Positions 21,063-30,554 of a stretch of 64,000 nt of DNA are shown piece by piece. Made by a program: the position numbers and the translations under genes. Source of the DNA: Schistocerca nitens (taxonomy: Eukaryota > Arthropoda > Insecta > Orthoptera > Acrididae); NCBI RefSeq assembly GCF_023898315.1, contig NC_064622.1:355303234-355367233 (forward strand). Reading direction: 5' to 3'. The notes under the pieces are model-generated. The model had not been told where the DNA came from. It did no database searches and saw only the letters and a program-made list of their open reading frames with translations. The stretch's first letter is position 1; every line of letters starts with the position of its first letter.

Positions 21063-22425
21063 CATGCAAATTCACTGTTTACTGCTATGGTATTGCGCAT
21101 GTAGAATCGTACAAGTGTACTATGATATCCAGTCGCCTTTCCTCTGTTGGGAGATTTCAGTTGATTTTCTATCCTGTCATCACTTCTACATCTACATACA
21201 TACACCGCAAACCACCGTACGGTGCATGGCGGAGGGTACCTTGTACTACTACTAGGCATTTCCTTTCCTGTCGTCACAGAACGATCGAAAAACGACTGTC
21301 TAAAAGCCTCCGTATGAGCCCTAATTTCTCGCGTCTCATCTTCATGGTCCTCACGGGAAATGTACGTTGGCGCCAGCCAGTGGAATCGTTCTGCAGTCGG
21401 TCTCAAACGCGGTTGCTCTACATATCCACAATAGTGCCTCGCGAGAAAAGAGTCGTCTTACCTTAAGAGGTTCCAATTTGAGTTCAATACTTGCGTATTC
21501 ACAGGATAGAGTAGCATGGAGAGCTGCATCAAACCAGTCTCAGGACTGAAGACCACAACAACAACAACAACAACAACAACAACTTGCGTATTGATCGACC
21601 CCATCGGTAACAAACCTAGCAGCCCGCCTCTGAATTGATTCGTTGTTTTCCTTTAATCCGACCTGGTGCGTATTCCAAAAACTCGAACGGTTCTCAATAA
21701 TGGGTCGCAGTAGTAGTCTACGCGCCATCTCCTCTACGGACGAGCTACACTTTCCCAGAATTCTCCCAATGAAACCCTTCGTAGCTACCAACCTGACGCG
21801 CTCATCCAATTTCATATCGCTTTGCAACGTTATGCCTTAATATTTAATCGATGTGATTGCGTCAACCTGCACCCTACTAATGTTGTATTCCAACGTTCTA
21901 GGATTGTTTTTTCTACTCATCCGCTTTAACTTACATTTCTCTACATTTACAAAAAGCTGTATTCATCACACTAAATAAAATTGTTTCCTAAGTCATCTTC
22001 TATCCTCCTACAGTCATTCAACGAAGACACCTTCCACTACACCGCCGCGTCACCATCAAATAGCTGTAAATTGCTGCTCACCCTGTCTGTCAAGACATTT
22101 ACGTATACGAACAATAAAAGCGGTCCCATCACACTTCCTTGGGGCACACCTGGCGATACTCTTTTTCTCTAACGAACAGTAGCCGCCGAGGACAGCGTAC
22201 TGGGTTCTATTACTTAAAAAGTCTTCGAGACACTCACAGATCTGCGCACCTAAACCGTATGCTCTGACCATCATAACCAGTCTGCAGGGGGTACACCGTG
22301 TCAAATGCTTTTCGGAAATATAGGAATATAGAATGTCTGTTGCCCTCCATCCATGGTTTGCAGCATATCATGTGAGAAAAGGGCACCCCTAATTTCGCAA
22401 GAGTGATACTTTCTAAATACCTAGT
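21063..22425 (-). pseudogene. CR1-like LINE relic(s), antisense
   Basis: Two parts. 21063-21178 reads IENQLKSPNRGKATG, the start of the RT domain. From 21179 leftwards-ended 3' tail (TCTACATCTACATAC) the rest reads on the minus strand TYISREDHEDETREIRAHTEAF (C-terminus), RRAARFV, GFIGRILGKC and, near 22100-22300, GTP..GPITLPWGT-type RT blocks in complement. Many stops. It is probably two LINE copies abutted. Confidence 0.75.
21500..21581 (+). mobile_element. Extremely 5'-truncated RTE LINE (82 bp)
   Basis: Contains only the last codons of the RTE ORF (AWRAASNQSQD stop) and an (ACA)n tail. The target duplication is ACTTGCGTATT at 21489-21499 and 21582-21592. It is inserted in the antisense CR1-like relic. 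Confidence 0.92.
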
Positions 22426-22756
22426 GATTTGTGGGTGGTTGGTTGGTTTCTGGGGTTGATGGGACCAGACTACAAAGGCCATCGGCCACTTATTCCAAGA
22501 CCATGAAACACTCACAAGGAAGAAAAACAAGCAACGGAGACGACAAGGGACGACACAGAACAAGAAAGATATAGACAAAGATCAGAAAAGAGGAATTAAA
22601 AGCACAGATAGTGTTACAGTGGTTGGCCGACCATGGGAAAAAAAAGCCAACCACACTAAAAACCCTAATCTAGAACCGTAGGCCAAAGGCCAGAACACAC
22701 AAAAGAGACAAACCCTCAGATTGTGCGATAAAAGCCTCCTGCGCGAATAAAACTCG
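22426..22756. repeat. Unclassified repeat, A-rich
   Basis: Starts GGTGGTTGGTTGGTTTCTGG and continues A-rich without a gene. Its right end flows into the duplicated unit at 22757 (ACTAAGTCTGCCATTGCAGC). It is probably part of a dispersed element I cannot classify. Confidence 0.4.
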
Positions 22757-22864
22757 AAACTAAGTCTGCCATTGCAGCGTCATCCGTTAAAAGTGCAGGG
22801 ACCGTATCAGGCAGCGCAAACGTCTGCCTGAGCGCAGTTAAAAGTGATTCGTGGACAGAAGCAT

Positions 22865-23005
22865 GCCGGCCGCGGTGGTCTCGCGGGCATCGATGTGTGT
22901 GATGTCCTTAGGTTAGTTAGGTTTAAGTAGTTCTAAGTTCTAGGGGACTGATGACCACAGCTGTTAAGTCCCATAGTGCTCAGAGCCATTTGAACCATTT
23001 GATTT
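22865..23005 (+). repeat. SINE type A, sense, head deleted (duplicate copy 1)
   Basis: Flanked by GACAGAAGCAT (22854-22864) and GACAGAAGCGT (23006-23016). Lacks the middle of the tRNA-like head (GTCTCGCGG joins straight to GCATCGATG). It is otherwise the twin of 23463-23665. Confidence 0.92.
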
Positions 23006-23016
23006 GACAGAAGCGT

Positions 23017-23353
23017 ATGTCTCAAGAAAATGCATTAGATTCGAACTCAGAATGTGTTCAAGAATTCTGCAGTAAACAGATATTAAGGATATTGGTTCAG
23101 TTTTTTGCCTATCTTATATACAGGAGTCACCTGCTCTTTTTTCCAGCCGCATGGGACTTTTCACTGGGCGAGATATTCGCAATAGATGCAGGCTAAATAA
23201 GGGACCAATGCAGTAGAGAACTCTCTGTAAAACCAAACTGGGATTCCGTCTGGAGCTGGCGACTTACTTCTTTTCAATTCTTTCAGTTGCTTCTCTACAC
23301 CACGGATGCCAATTTCTATGTTCTCCATGAAAGAGACTGTAGAACAATCAAAC
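23017..23353 (-). pseudogene. CR1-like RT fragment, antisense (copy 1)
   Basis: The minus strand reads FDCSTVSFMENIEIGIRG and then VEKQLKELKRSKSPAPDGIP, followed by FYREFSTALVPYLACIY. These are the RT entry blocks of a CR1-like LINE. It is the duplicate of the piece at 23677-24016. Confidence 0.8.
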
Positions 23354-23462
23354 AAAACTAAGTCTGCCATTGCAGCGTCATCCGTTAAAAGTGCAGGGAC
23401 CGTATCAGGCAGCGCAAACGTCTGCCTGAGCGCAGTTAAAAGTGATTCGTGGACAGAAGCAT

Positions 23463-23665
23463 GCCGGCCGCGGTGGTCTCGCGGTTCTAGGCGCGCAGCT
23501 CGGAACCGTGCGACTGCTACGGTCGCAGGTTCGAATCCTGCCTCGGGCATGGATGTGTGTGATGTCCTTAGGTTAGTTAGGTTTAAGTAGTTCTAAGTTC
23601 TAGGGGACTGATGACCACAGATGTTAAGTCGCATAGTGCTCAGAGCCATTTGAACCATTTGATTT
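23463..23665 (+). repeat. SINE type A, sense (duplicate copy 2)
   Basis: Complete head with B-box GCAGGTTCGAATCC and normal tail. The target duplication is GACAGAAGCAT at 23452-23462 and 23666-23676. Confidence 0.93.
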
Positions 23666-24362
23666 GACAGAAGCATATGTCTCAAGAAAATGCATTAGAT
23701 TCGAACTCAGAATGTGTTCAAGAATTCTGCAGTTAATAGATATTAAGGATATTGGTTCAGTTTTTTGCCTATCTTATATACAGGAGTCACCTGCTCTTTT
23801 TTCCAGCCGCATGGGACTTTTCGCTGGGCGAGAGATTCGCAATAGATGCAGGCTAAATAAGGGACCAATTCAGTAGAGAACTCTCTGTAAAACCAAACTG
23901 GGATTCCGTCTGGAGCTGGCGACTTACTTCTTTTCAATTCTTTCAGTTGCTTCTCTATACCACGGATGCCAATTTCCATGTTCTCCATGCAAGAGACTGT
24001 AGAACAATCAAACAAGGGTATATTTCCAAGATTCCTCTGCGTGAATGATTTATTAAACACACAATTTAAAAGTTTAGCTTTCCTTTTGCTGTTTTCTATT
24101 GTCACCCCAATTGGTCAACGACGGACTGGACAGAAGCCTTCGACCTGCTTAGTGATTTTAAGTCAGACCAGAATTTCGTCGAGTTCTCAACAAGATCTTT
24201 CGCTAAGGGGTTGGGTTGGGTTGTTTGGGCAAGGAGACCAGACAGCGAGGTCATAGGTCTCATCGGATTAGGGAAGGAAGTCGGCCGTACCCTGTCAAAG
24301 GAACCATCCCGGCATTTGCCTGGAGCGATTTAGGGAAATCACGGAAAACCTAAATCAGGATA

Positions 24363-24774
24363 CCAGAATGAGATTTTCACTCTGCAGCGGAGTGTGCGCT
24401 GATATGAAACTTCCTGGCAGATTAAAACTGTGTGCCCGACCGAGACTCGAACTCGGGACCTGCCAGGAAGTTTCATATCAGCGCACACTCCGCTGCAGAG
24501 TGAAAATCTCATTCTGGAAACATCCCCCAGGCTGTGGCTAAGCCATGTCTCCGCAATATCCTTTCTTTCAGGAGTGCTAGTTCTGCAAGGTTCGCAGGAG
24601 AGCTTCTGTAAAGTTTGGAAGGTAGGAGACGAGGTACTGGCAGAAGTAAAGCTGTGAGTACCGGGCGTGAGTCGTGCTTCGGTAGCTCAGTTGGTAGAGC
24701 ACTTGCCCGCGAAAGGCAAAGGTCCCGAGTTCGAGTCTCGGTCGGGCACACAGTTTTAATCTGCCAGGAAGTTT
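24363..24774 (+). repeat. tRNA-derived repeat with 56-bp inverted repeat
   Basis: Inserted in the type D SINE with target duplication TAAATCAGGATA at 24351-24362 and 24775-24786. Its left arm 24363-24418 is perfectly complementary to 24462-24517, around a short piece of antisense tRNA-like sequence. The right part carries a full tRNA-like cloverleaf, 24674-24749. It is a dimer-like structure: an inverted partial unit followed by a complete unit. Confidence 0.88.
24674..24749 (+). repeat. tRNA-like cloverleaf inside the repeat
   Basis: D arm GCTC/GAGC, anticodon stem TTGCC/GGCAA around loop CGCGAAA, T arm CCGAG TTCGAGT CTCGG, acceptor GTGCTTC against GGGCAC with one mismatch and two wobbles. 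Position 33 is G instead of U. With the repeat context this makes a working tRNA unlikely; it is the Pol III promoter part. Confidence 0.7.
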
Positions 24775-24935
24775 TAAATCAGGATAGGCGGACACGAGAT
24801 TGAACCGTCGTCCTCCCGAATACGAGTCCAGTGTCTAACCACTGCGCCACCTCCTTTCGCTAAGGTATGACGGAGTTACGTTGTGTGTTTCGGACACTGA
24901 TCTTCTTACGGATGCACGAATTTCTACTAACGTCT

Positions 24936-25214
24936 CGGCGGTGTGGCCGAGCGGTTCTAGGCGCTTCAGTCTGGAACCGTGCGACCGCTACGAAAAATGG
25001 TTCAAATGGCTCTGAGCAATATGGGACTCAACTTCTGAGGTCATTAGTCCCCTAGAACTTAGAACTAGTTAAACCTAACTAACCTATGGACATCACACAC
25101 ATCCATGCCCGAGGCAGGATTCGAACCTGCGATCCTAGCGGTCGCTCGGCTCCAGTTTGCAGCGCCTAGAACCGCACGGCCACTCCGTGCTCAGAACCAT
25201 TTGAACAATTTTGA
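24936..25214. repeat. Composite SINE: sense copy enclosing antisense copy
   Basis: A sense type A head (24936-24992) is joined to an antisense type A SINE (24993-25188), followed by a sense tail end TGCTCAGAACCATTTGAAC (25189-25207). Outer flanks ACTAACGTCT (24926-24935) and ACTAACTTCT (25215-25224) look like one target duplication. So either one SINE landed in another and lost its middle, or a template switch produced a head-to-head pair. Confidence 0.75.
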
Positions 25215-25224
25215 ACTAACTTCT

Positions 25225-26048
25225 CCCGTCAACATTTGCGCGCTTTTTTTTTAACGTAAAGTGCATTTATCACAACGAACCGCACACCTGTTAGGACATT
25301 CGCTAGGCTCGATCTGGATCGTTGTACGACGTATCGGACACGGACGAAGGCGGGCTCATCGGCCGTACCCTTGCATCCCTGGAGTATAAAACAAGAAAAG
25401 AAACGAGACGCGGGCCCCCAAGAGGGCGCAGGCTCGGACGCAATCTCGCGGCTGGCACAACACTCCGGCGCTGCGCTTCCCTCCCCCCGGCTGCAACGCA
25501 AACAGCGGCTTATCTCAGGCCACGCGCGGCGGCGCGGGGCTGTCTGCTCCGCGTTCGGCATCGATCACTCTTTATGGCGGATATCCGCGGCCGCACTGTC
25601 GCCGAGTGATTTGTAGCGAGCGCGGGGACCGTTTCTGCTCGCCATTGTCTCCGGGAGCGCGCCACGTGGGGGGCAGAAGCTTTGCGTGATATTAGAAAAG
25701 AGAGAAAGGCGTTCCCCCACTCTCCACGGGGGTGCAGGGGCCTAAATGTATACAGTTGGCCCGAGGGCTGGAGACGCTCTGGCGTTCACCGCTGATGCGC
25801 AGTGGGTCCCTGCAAGGCCTGTTGCAAGTCTTATACATTCGTTATCGAGTTGCTCCGAGATCCGAGCTACCGATTTGTCCTAAAACTCGTACCATACGCG
25901 AATTCGTGCCCGACTGGGTTTTACTCCACCAGTTCGTCTCAGCGGGCGGAGTGCATAACGAGCAGCGGCTCGGCGTGCGTCGTCCGTGCCTGATTCGGCA
26001 TAAATCGGTAGCCATATGGAGTACTCGTACAGTAAGTCTTTAAGCTGG
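25225..26048 (+). other. GC-rich single-copy-looking region, possible promoter
   Basis: CpG-dense from about 25350 to 25680 (CGCGGCGGCGCGG, ATCCGCGGCCGCAC). A TATAAAA sits at 25385-25391. A donor-like CAGTAAGT lies at 26030-26037. No element family seen elsewhere in the window matches it. Open frames (25322-25609) have no recognisable domain. It could be a host promoter and untranslated first exon, or a GC-rich repeat. Strand is taken from the TATA box only. Confidence 0.35.
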
Positions 26049-26334
26049 ACGATAAAGGATGACAGCCAAAACAGTTGCAGGATAAAAATTTATTAAAATT
26101 CTTGACCAATGTTTCGGTATATATAAATATACCTTCATCAGAAGCAAAAAATCTAAAATTACATCATGCAATGGAGATTAATAAAACAGTTGTGCCAATT
26201 ATTAATCTCCATTGCATGATGTAATTTTAGATTTTTTGCTTCTGATGAAGGTATATTTATATATACCGAAACATTGGTCAAGAATTTTAATAAATTTTTA
26301 TCCTGCAACTGTTTTGGCTGTCATCCTTTATCGT
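26049..26334. repeat. Near-perfect 134-bp inverted repeat, Penelope-like ends
   Basis: Left arm 26049-26182, loop 26183-26200, right arm 26201-26334. On the plus strand the right arm holds CTGATGA (26242-26248), a 7-bp stem GGTATAT/ATATACC with loop TTAT, then GAAAC (26268-26272). This is the conserved core of a hammerhead ribozyme. The left arm has the same on the minus strand. Such cores are known in Penelope-like retroelements. Complete stems I and III could not be assigned, and no reverse transcriptase is present. Confidence 0.65.
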
Positions 26335-26442
26335 GAAGAATTTCAACAGTTGCTGTTTCAGCCATGTTTAAAATGTTTAAGCTGGCCTACATAGTGACAA
26401 GGCGTACGTGCTCGTCGCACTTGCTAGTCGGCAGCGGCGCGG

Positions 26443-26475
26443 AGTAACGAATACGTATCCCATTTCGTTACTCTT
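26443..26475. repeat. Palindromic AGTAACGAA motif, solitary copy
   Basis: AGTAACGAATACGTATCC followed by CATTTCGTTACTCTT. It is the same unit as in the cluster at 29669-30353, which lies 3 kb away, beyond the Tc1 relic. Confidence 0.75.
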
Positions 26476-26529
26476 GAGCAAGCGCGGCTCGTAATTAAAG
26501 GCTCTGAGGCGCAGCCTCTTCAAAATATA

Positions 26530-27705
26530 CACTGAGGCGCCACAGAAACTGGTATGTGCCTGTGTATTCAAATACAGAGATATGTAAACAGCCAGAATAT
26601 AGCGATGCGGTCGGCAACGCCTATATAAGACAAGAAGAGTCTGGCGCAGTTGTAAGATCGGTTAATGCTGTGACAATGGCAGGTTATCAAGATTTGTCAG
26701 TTTGAACATGGTGTTATAATTGGCTCACGAGCAATGGGACACAGCATCTCCGAGCTAGCGATGAAGTGACTATGTCCCGTACGACCATTTCACGAATGTA
26801 CCGTGAATATCAGGAATCCGGTAAAATATCAAATCTCCGACATCGCTGAGGCCGGAGATCCTGCAAGAACGGGACCAATGACGACTGAAGAGAATCGTTC
26901 ATTGTGACATAAGTGCAACCCTTCTGCAAAGTGCTGCAGACTTCAATTCTGGGTCATCAACGAGTGTCAGCGTACGAACCATTCAACGAAACGTCAGCGG
27001 TATGAGCTTTCGGAGCAGAAGGCCCACTCGTGTACCATTGATGACTGCACGATACAAAGCTTTACGCCTCGCCTGGGCACTTCAACACCGCCATCGGACC
27101 GTTGATGATTGGAAACATGTTGCCTGGTCGGACGAGTCTCGTTTCAAATTGTATCGAGCACATGGACGTCAACGGGTATGGAGATGTATGGACTATGTAT
27201 GTCAGCAGGGGACTATTCCAACTGGTGGAAGCTCTGTAATGCTGTGGGGCGCGTGCAGTTGGAGTGATATGAGACCCCGTTACGTCTAAATACGACTCTG
27301 ACAGGTGACACGTACGTAAGCATGCTGTCTGATCATCTGCATCAGTTCATGTCCACTGTGCATTCCGACGGGTCTGGGAAATTCCAGCACGACAATACGA
27401 CACACCACACATCCAGAATTGCTACAAAGTGGCTCCATGAATACTCCTCGATGTTTACAAACTTCTACTGGCTTCTAAAGTCCCCAGACATGAACATTAT
27501 TGAGCATATCTGGGATACCTTGCAACGTACTGTTCAGAAGAGATTCTCTTACGCATTTATGAACAGCCCTGCAGGATTCATGGTGTCAATTCCCTCCACC
27601 ATTACTTCAGACATTAGTCGGCTCCATACCACGTCATGTTGCGGCACTTCTGCGTGCTTCCGGGATCGCTACACGATATTAGGCAGGAGTACCAGTTTCT
27701 TCATT
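26530..27705 (+). pseudogene. Tc1-like element relic, sense
   Basis: Begins after TA with CACTGAGGCGCCACAGAAAC and ends with ACCAGTTTCTTCATTTA, a worn terminal repeat. The N-terminal HTH (about 26690-26850) is scattered. From 27002: RPTRVPLMTARYKALRLAWA, then WKHVAWSDESRFKLYRAHG (first Asp). From 27322 the frame reads FQHDNTTHHTS (second Asp) and LKSPDMNIIEHIWDTLQ (Glu). Several stops and a frameshift near 27290. Same family as the antisense copies at 58826 and 62055. Confidence 0.85.
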
Positions 27706-28898
27706 TAAAATAGCGTATCACAGAATTTGAATTACCATAACGCATTTCCAATATTTCCCACACGGATTCAAATAATGCCGGTCAACGTTTTTGGAACTGT
27801 CGATACGTGATTTCACGCGATGTTTTTCGAGTGTGTAGTTACAAGTTTTAAGGCTGCGCCTTGAAACCCCGCTTAGCTCTATGTAGCAGAGATTTGGGGG
27901 CGTGGTTTCCTCGGATAACGGCTCTTGCACGTCCCGAAGGCTGCAGTGTTTCAGCCTAAGGGTGTTCTACCAACCTGCTAAGAATTTTCACGTTCCGCTG
28001 CTTACATCGGAAGGGAATGAACTCAATTGCTGACACTTCGCTATCGAATCCCTGTCTACGTATATCTTTTTATATCTTTATTATGCTTTGATGCGTTTTT
28101 AACCGACGTTTAGTATTATTGCTTTGGTAGTGTTTAGACAGTTTGTTTGTTCCTGCCATTGGTTATTGTATCCAACGCTGGAATAAGTTTGAAAATGTCG
28201 CGCCAGAGTGCACTATATTACGCTACCATAAATATCACAACTTAGCAAGAGTATCACAAATGTTTAGAAGAAAAAGCGCGTGAAATACACCCCTTGCGCG
28301 AAATACGTCCCGCTGCTTTAGTTTCCTTGCTTGCTGACTGCGGGTAAGGTGCACAATTGGCAAGTTTCTTTTCGTTAGTGTACTGTGCATGAGTTCTGCT
28401 TGCGAATAACACCAGCGTACCAAGCGTACCCCGAGTTCAAAAATAACAAAATATGAATTCAGCGTGCATTTTACCAGGTAAAATTTTGGAACAAGCGGTT
28501 AGGATGAAAGTGAAGGAACTTGGTGCTTCCACATTCGACGTAAACATGAATCAAGGAAAAAAAAATCTGTAAGTGCTGGCAAGGGTATACGCACAATTTC
28601 AACAGAGCACCGTACAATGCAGCTGAGACGTTGTGTGCGCTATTATCACTTAAAATGCATATTTTTGTAATAAACAAGTGAAAATACAACAAATACAGTC
28701 TGTACATTTCCATGTCGGTTGCTCTGGTTGCTCATGTCAGCCAATCACAGCACAAGATCCGTGACGCACGGAAACACTGTTTCGTCACGCGAACTCATAA
28801 ACACCCAGTTTGAGTGCACAAAACATTAAATGTCTGAAGTTTAGAAATGAAAATACCAAAACTTATAAGCACGCAACGAAGCTAACATACACCGCATT
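27706..28898. other. No gene recognised
   Basis: Unassigned DNA of mixed composition. Short frames on the minus strand (27718-27930, 28235-28423, 28471-28713) show no motif. No repeat copy was seen before the SINE at 28899. Confidence 0.45.
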
Positions 28899-29098
28899 CA
28901 AAATGGTTCAAATGGCTCTGAGCACTATGGGACTTAACTTCTGAGGTCATCAGCCCCTAGAACTTAGAACTACTTAAACCTAACTAAACTAAGGACATCA
29001 CACACATCCATGCCCGAGGCAGGATTCGAACCTGCGACCGTAGCAACAGCGCGGCTCCAGACTGTAGCGCCTAGAACCGCTCGGCCACTCCGTCCGGC
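28899..29098 (-). repeat. SINE type A, antisense
   Basis: Complete: tail complement CAAATGGCTCTGAGCACTATG to head complement CGGCCACTCCGTCCGGC. The target duplication is TACACCGCATT at 28888-28898 and 29099-29109. Confidence 0.94.
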
Positions 29099-29109
29099 TA
29101 CACCGCATT

Positions 29110-29466
29110 AATAATCTCTCCAAAACGAGTTTTTTTTAGGACTCCTTGTGATAAACTGTCGGGTAATGGGACGTTGGGGGATAAAAAGCTAGCTACAGAT
29201 TTTATCTTGCAGATAGTTTTTGATGTTATTAAGCAGTTGATTATGAAACGGAAAGAAGCCATAGTATGTAAACGTTTAGCTAAAGGGTTATATTACCCTC
29301 CCCCCCCCCCCCCTCCCTCCGGTAATTTTGGTTGTGGTGACAGATTGACCTGCAGCGTATCCTGAGGTCTAGATTAGTTTCGATCGACAAATGTCGCAGC
29401 CTTCCCTAATATGGCAACCACGAGTCGCGCCTGCTCTTAATTCAAGCACAGTCGGTAATGTGTTAC
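29110..29466. other. No gene; C-run
   Basis: No coding signal. A C-rich run lies at about 29297-29321. The frame 29174-29365 ends inside it and has no known domain. Confidence 0.5.
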
Positions 29467-29604
29467 TTCGAGTCCTCCCTCGGGCACGGGTGTGTGTGTT
29501 TGTCCTTAGAATAATTTAGGTTAAGTAGTGTGTAAGCTTAGGGACTGATGATCTTAGGAGTTAAGTCCCATAAGATTTCACACACGTTTGAACATTTGAT
29601 TTTT
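29467..29604 (+). repeat. SINE type C, sense, 5'-truncated
   Basis: Starts within the B-box region (TTCGAGTCCTCCCTCGGG) and keeps the type C tail (GTAAGCTTAGGGACTGATGA, ACACGTTTGAAC). The target duplication is GGTAATGTGTTAC at 29454-29466 and 29605-29617. Confidence 0.92.
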
Positions 29605-29668
29605 GGTAATGTGTTACGAAACGGCGCGTACATTCTTGCCCGACCCGAGGAAGTATGAAGGGACACTG

Positions 29669-30353
29669 AGTAACAACTACGTACTCAGTTTCGTTACTTT
29701 TGATGCGGGCAGAATAATGATGCTGCGCACACTACCCGATTCGGGTGAGCAAGAGGGGGCGTGTAGTAACGACTAGTCGATAACGAAGAACGATCCGGTG
29801 CTCGAGTTCGTCCCACTCGGGCCAAGCCGGCAGCGACACGAAGTAACGAATACGTATCCCATTTCGCTGCAGATGATGTGAGCAGAGTCGGTAACGAGAA
29901 ACGAGACAATGCACAGTGTTCGTTCCCGACTCAGGTGAATATGTAAGCACTTGGAGTAACGACTACGTTACTCTTGACGAAGGCCTAGTCGGCTTTTGTT
30001 TAATCGTATGGCTAGGGCCCCCCCCCACCCACCCCCCACCCCCCGTCGGGCAGGCCGATCGCCGTGTGCCGGTCTTTCAATTTGACGCCACTTCGGCGAC
30101 CTGCAGTCGATGAGGATGATAGGATGATGATGAGGACAGCACAACACCCAGTCCCTGGGCGGAGAAAATTCCCCGACCCAGCCGGGAATCGTATCCGGGC
30201 CCAGAGGACTGACAATCCGTCACGCAGACCATTCAGCTACTGGGGGCGGACGGTCTAGTCGGTAACGAATAACAACACGCCACACGCTGTCCGTCTAACT
30301 CGGCCAAAGTAGGTAGCGGTACAGAGTAACGAATACGCATTTTCGTTACTCTT
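29669..30353. repeat. Cluster of palindromic AGTAACGAA..TTCGTTACT motifs
   Basis: Related units at 29669-29701, 29765-29787, 29842-29870, 29955-29975 and 30325-30353. Each is an AGTAACGA half joined by TACGT or a short spacer to its complement TCGTTACT. GTCGGTAACGA half sites recur between them (29888, 30258). Spacing is roughly 80-120 bp except where a SINE intervenes. No coding potential is seen. Confidence 0.65.
30018..30255 (-). repeat. SINE type E, antisense, with C-run
   Basis: A C-rich simple run (30018-30045) precedes a tRNA-derived unit. On the minus strand it has a head GTAGCTGAATGGTCTGCGTG and a GATTGTCAGTCCTCTGGGCC stretch before a CGATTCCCGG-like B-box. The TCATCATCATCC linker and a tail of another sequence follow. 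No clean target duplication was recognised. Confidence 0.7.
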
Positions 30354-30554
30354 CGTGCGTTTCTTTACTCCAGTGAATTCGCTGTGAATACGTGCGCGAC
30401 AGGCCACCAAACTGTGGGTGTAATAGGACTATAGATTAATGCGTGGATTTCATATGAGAAAGAATTGTTCAAAATCTCAATCACAGGCTCCCTCCTGTGT
30501 TCCGTCAACAGCTAAAATATTGATACAGGAGTCACGATATAGTTTTATGAAATT

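Larger units (their letters stand above)
22757..24016. repeat. Tandem duplication of a ~0.6-kb unit
   Basis: Copy 1 is 22757-23354, copy 2 is 23355-24016. Both start AAACTAAGTCTGCC and end AGAACAATCAAAC. They differ by a 62-bp deletion of the SINE head in copy 1 and scattered substitutions. Each holds one SINE and one antisense LINE piece, so the duplication came after both had inserted. Confidence 0.9.
24209..24853 (-). repeat. SINE type D, antisense, itself interrupted
   Basis: Two parts, 24209-24362 and 24775-24853, together form the family seen at 53468-53703: GGTGGCGCAGTGGTTAGACA head on the minus strand, GGGAGGACGACGGTTCAATC B-box and CCCTAAATC..GCCGGGATGG body. The target duplication is CTTTCGCTAAGG at 24197-24208 and 24854-24865. 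Confidence 0.92.
23677..24936 (-). pseudogene. CR1-like RT fragment, antisense (copy 2), with nested SINE
   Basis: Same blocks as copy 1, extended upstream (minus) by NSKRKAKLLNCVFNKSF. GWKKEQVTPVYKIGKK lies near its 3' side. It continues right of the nested SINE at 24866-24936, where the coding frame is no longer readable. Confidence 0.78.

Noticed and set aside
22865-23665. Regularly repeated segments suggestive of a CRISPR-like array
   Set aside because: They are two SINEs inside a tandem duplication in a eukaryotic sequence.
24674-24749. Complete cloverleaf that could be called a tRNA gene
   Set aside because: It lies inside a repeat with target duplications, position 33 is not U and the acceptor stem has a mismatch. 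It is a SINE-type Pol III promoter unit.
29297-29321. C-runs and G-runs (17597, 29297, 30018, 34806) as G-quadruplex or regulatory signals
   Set aside because: They are plain homopolymer or simple repeats with no associated gene; possible but not supportable.
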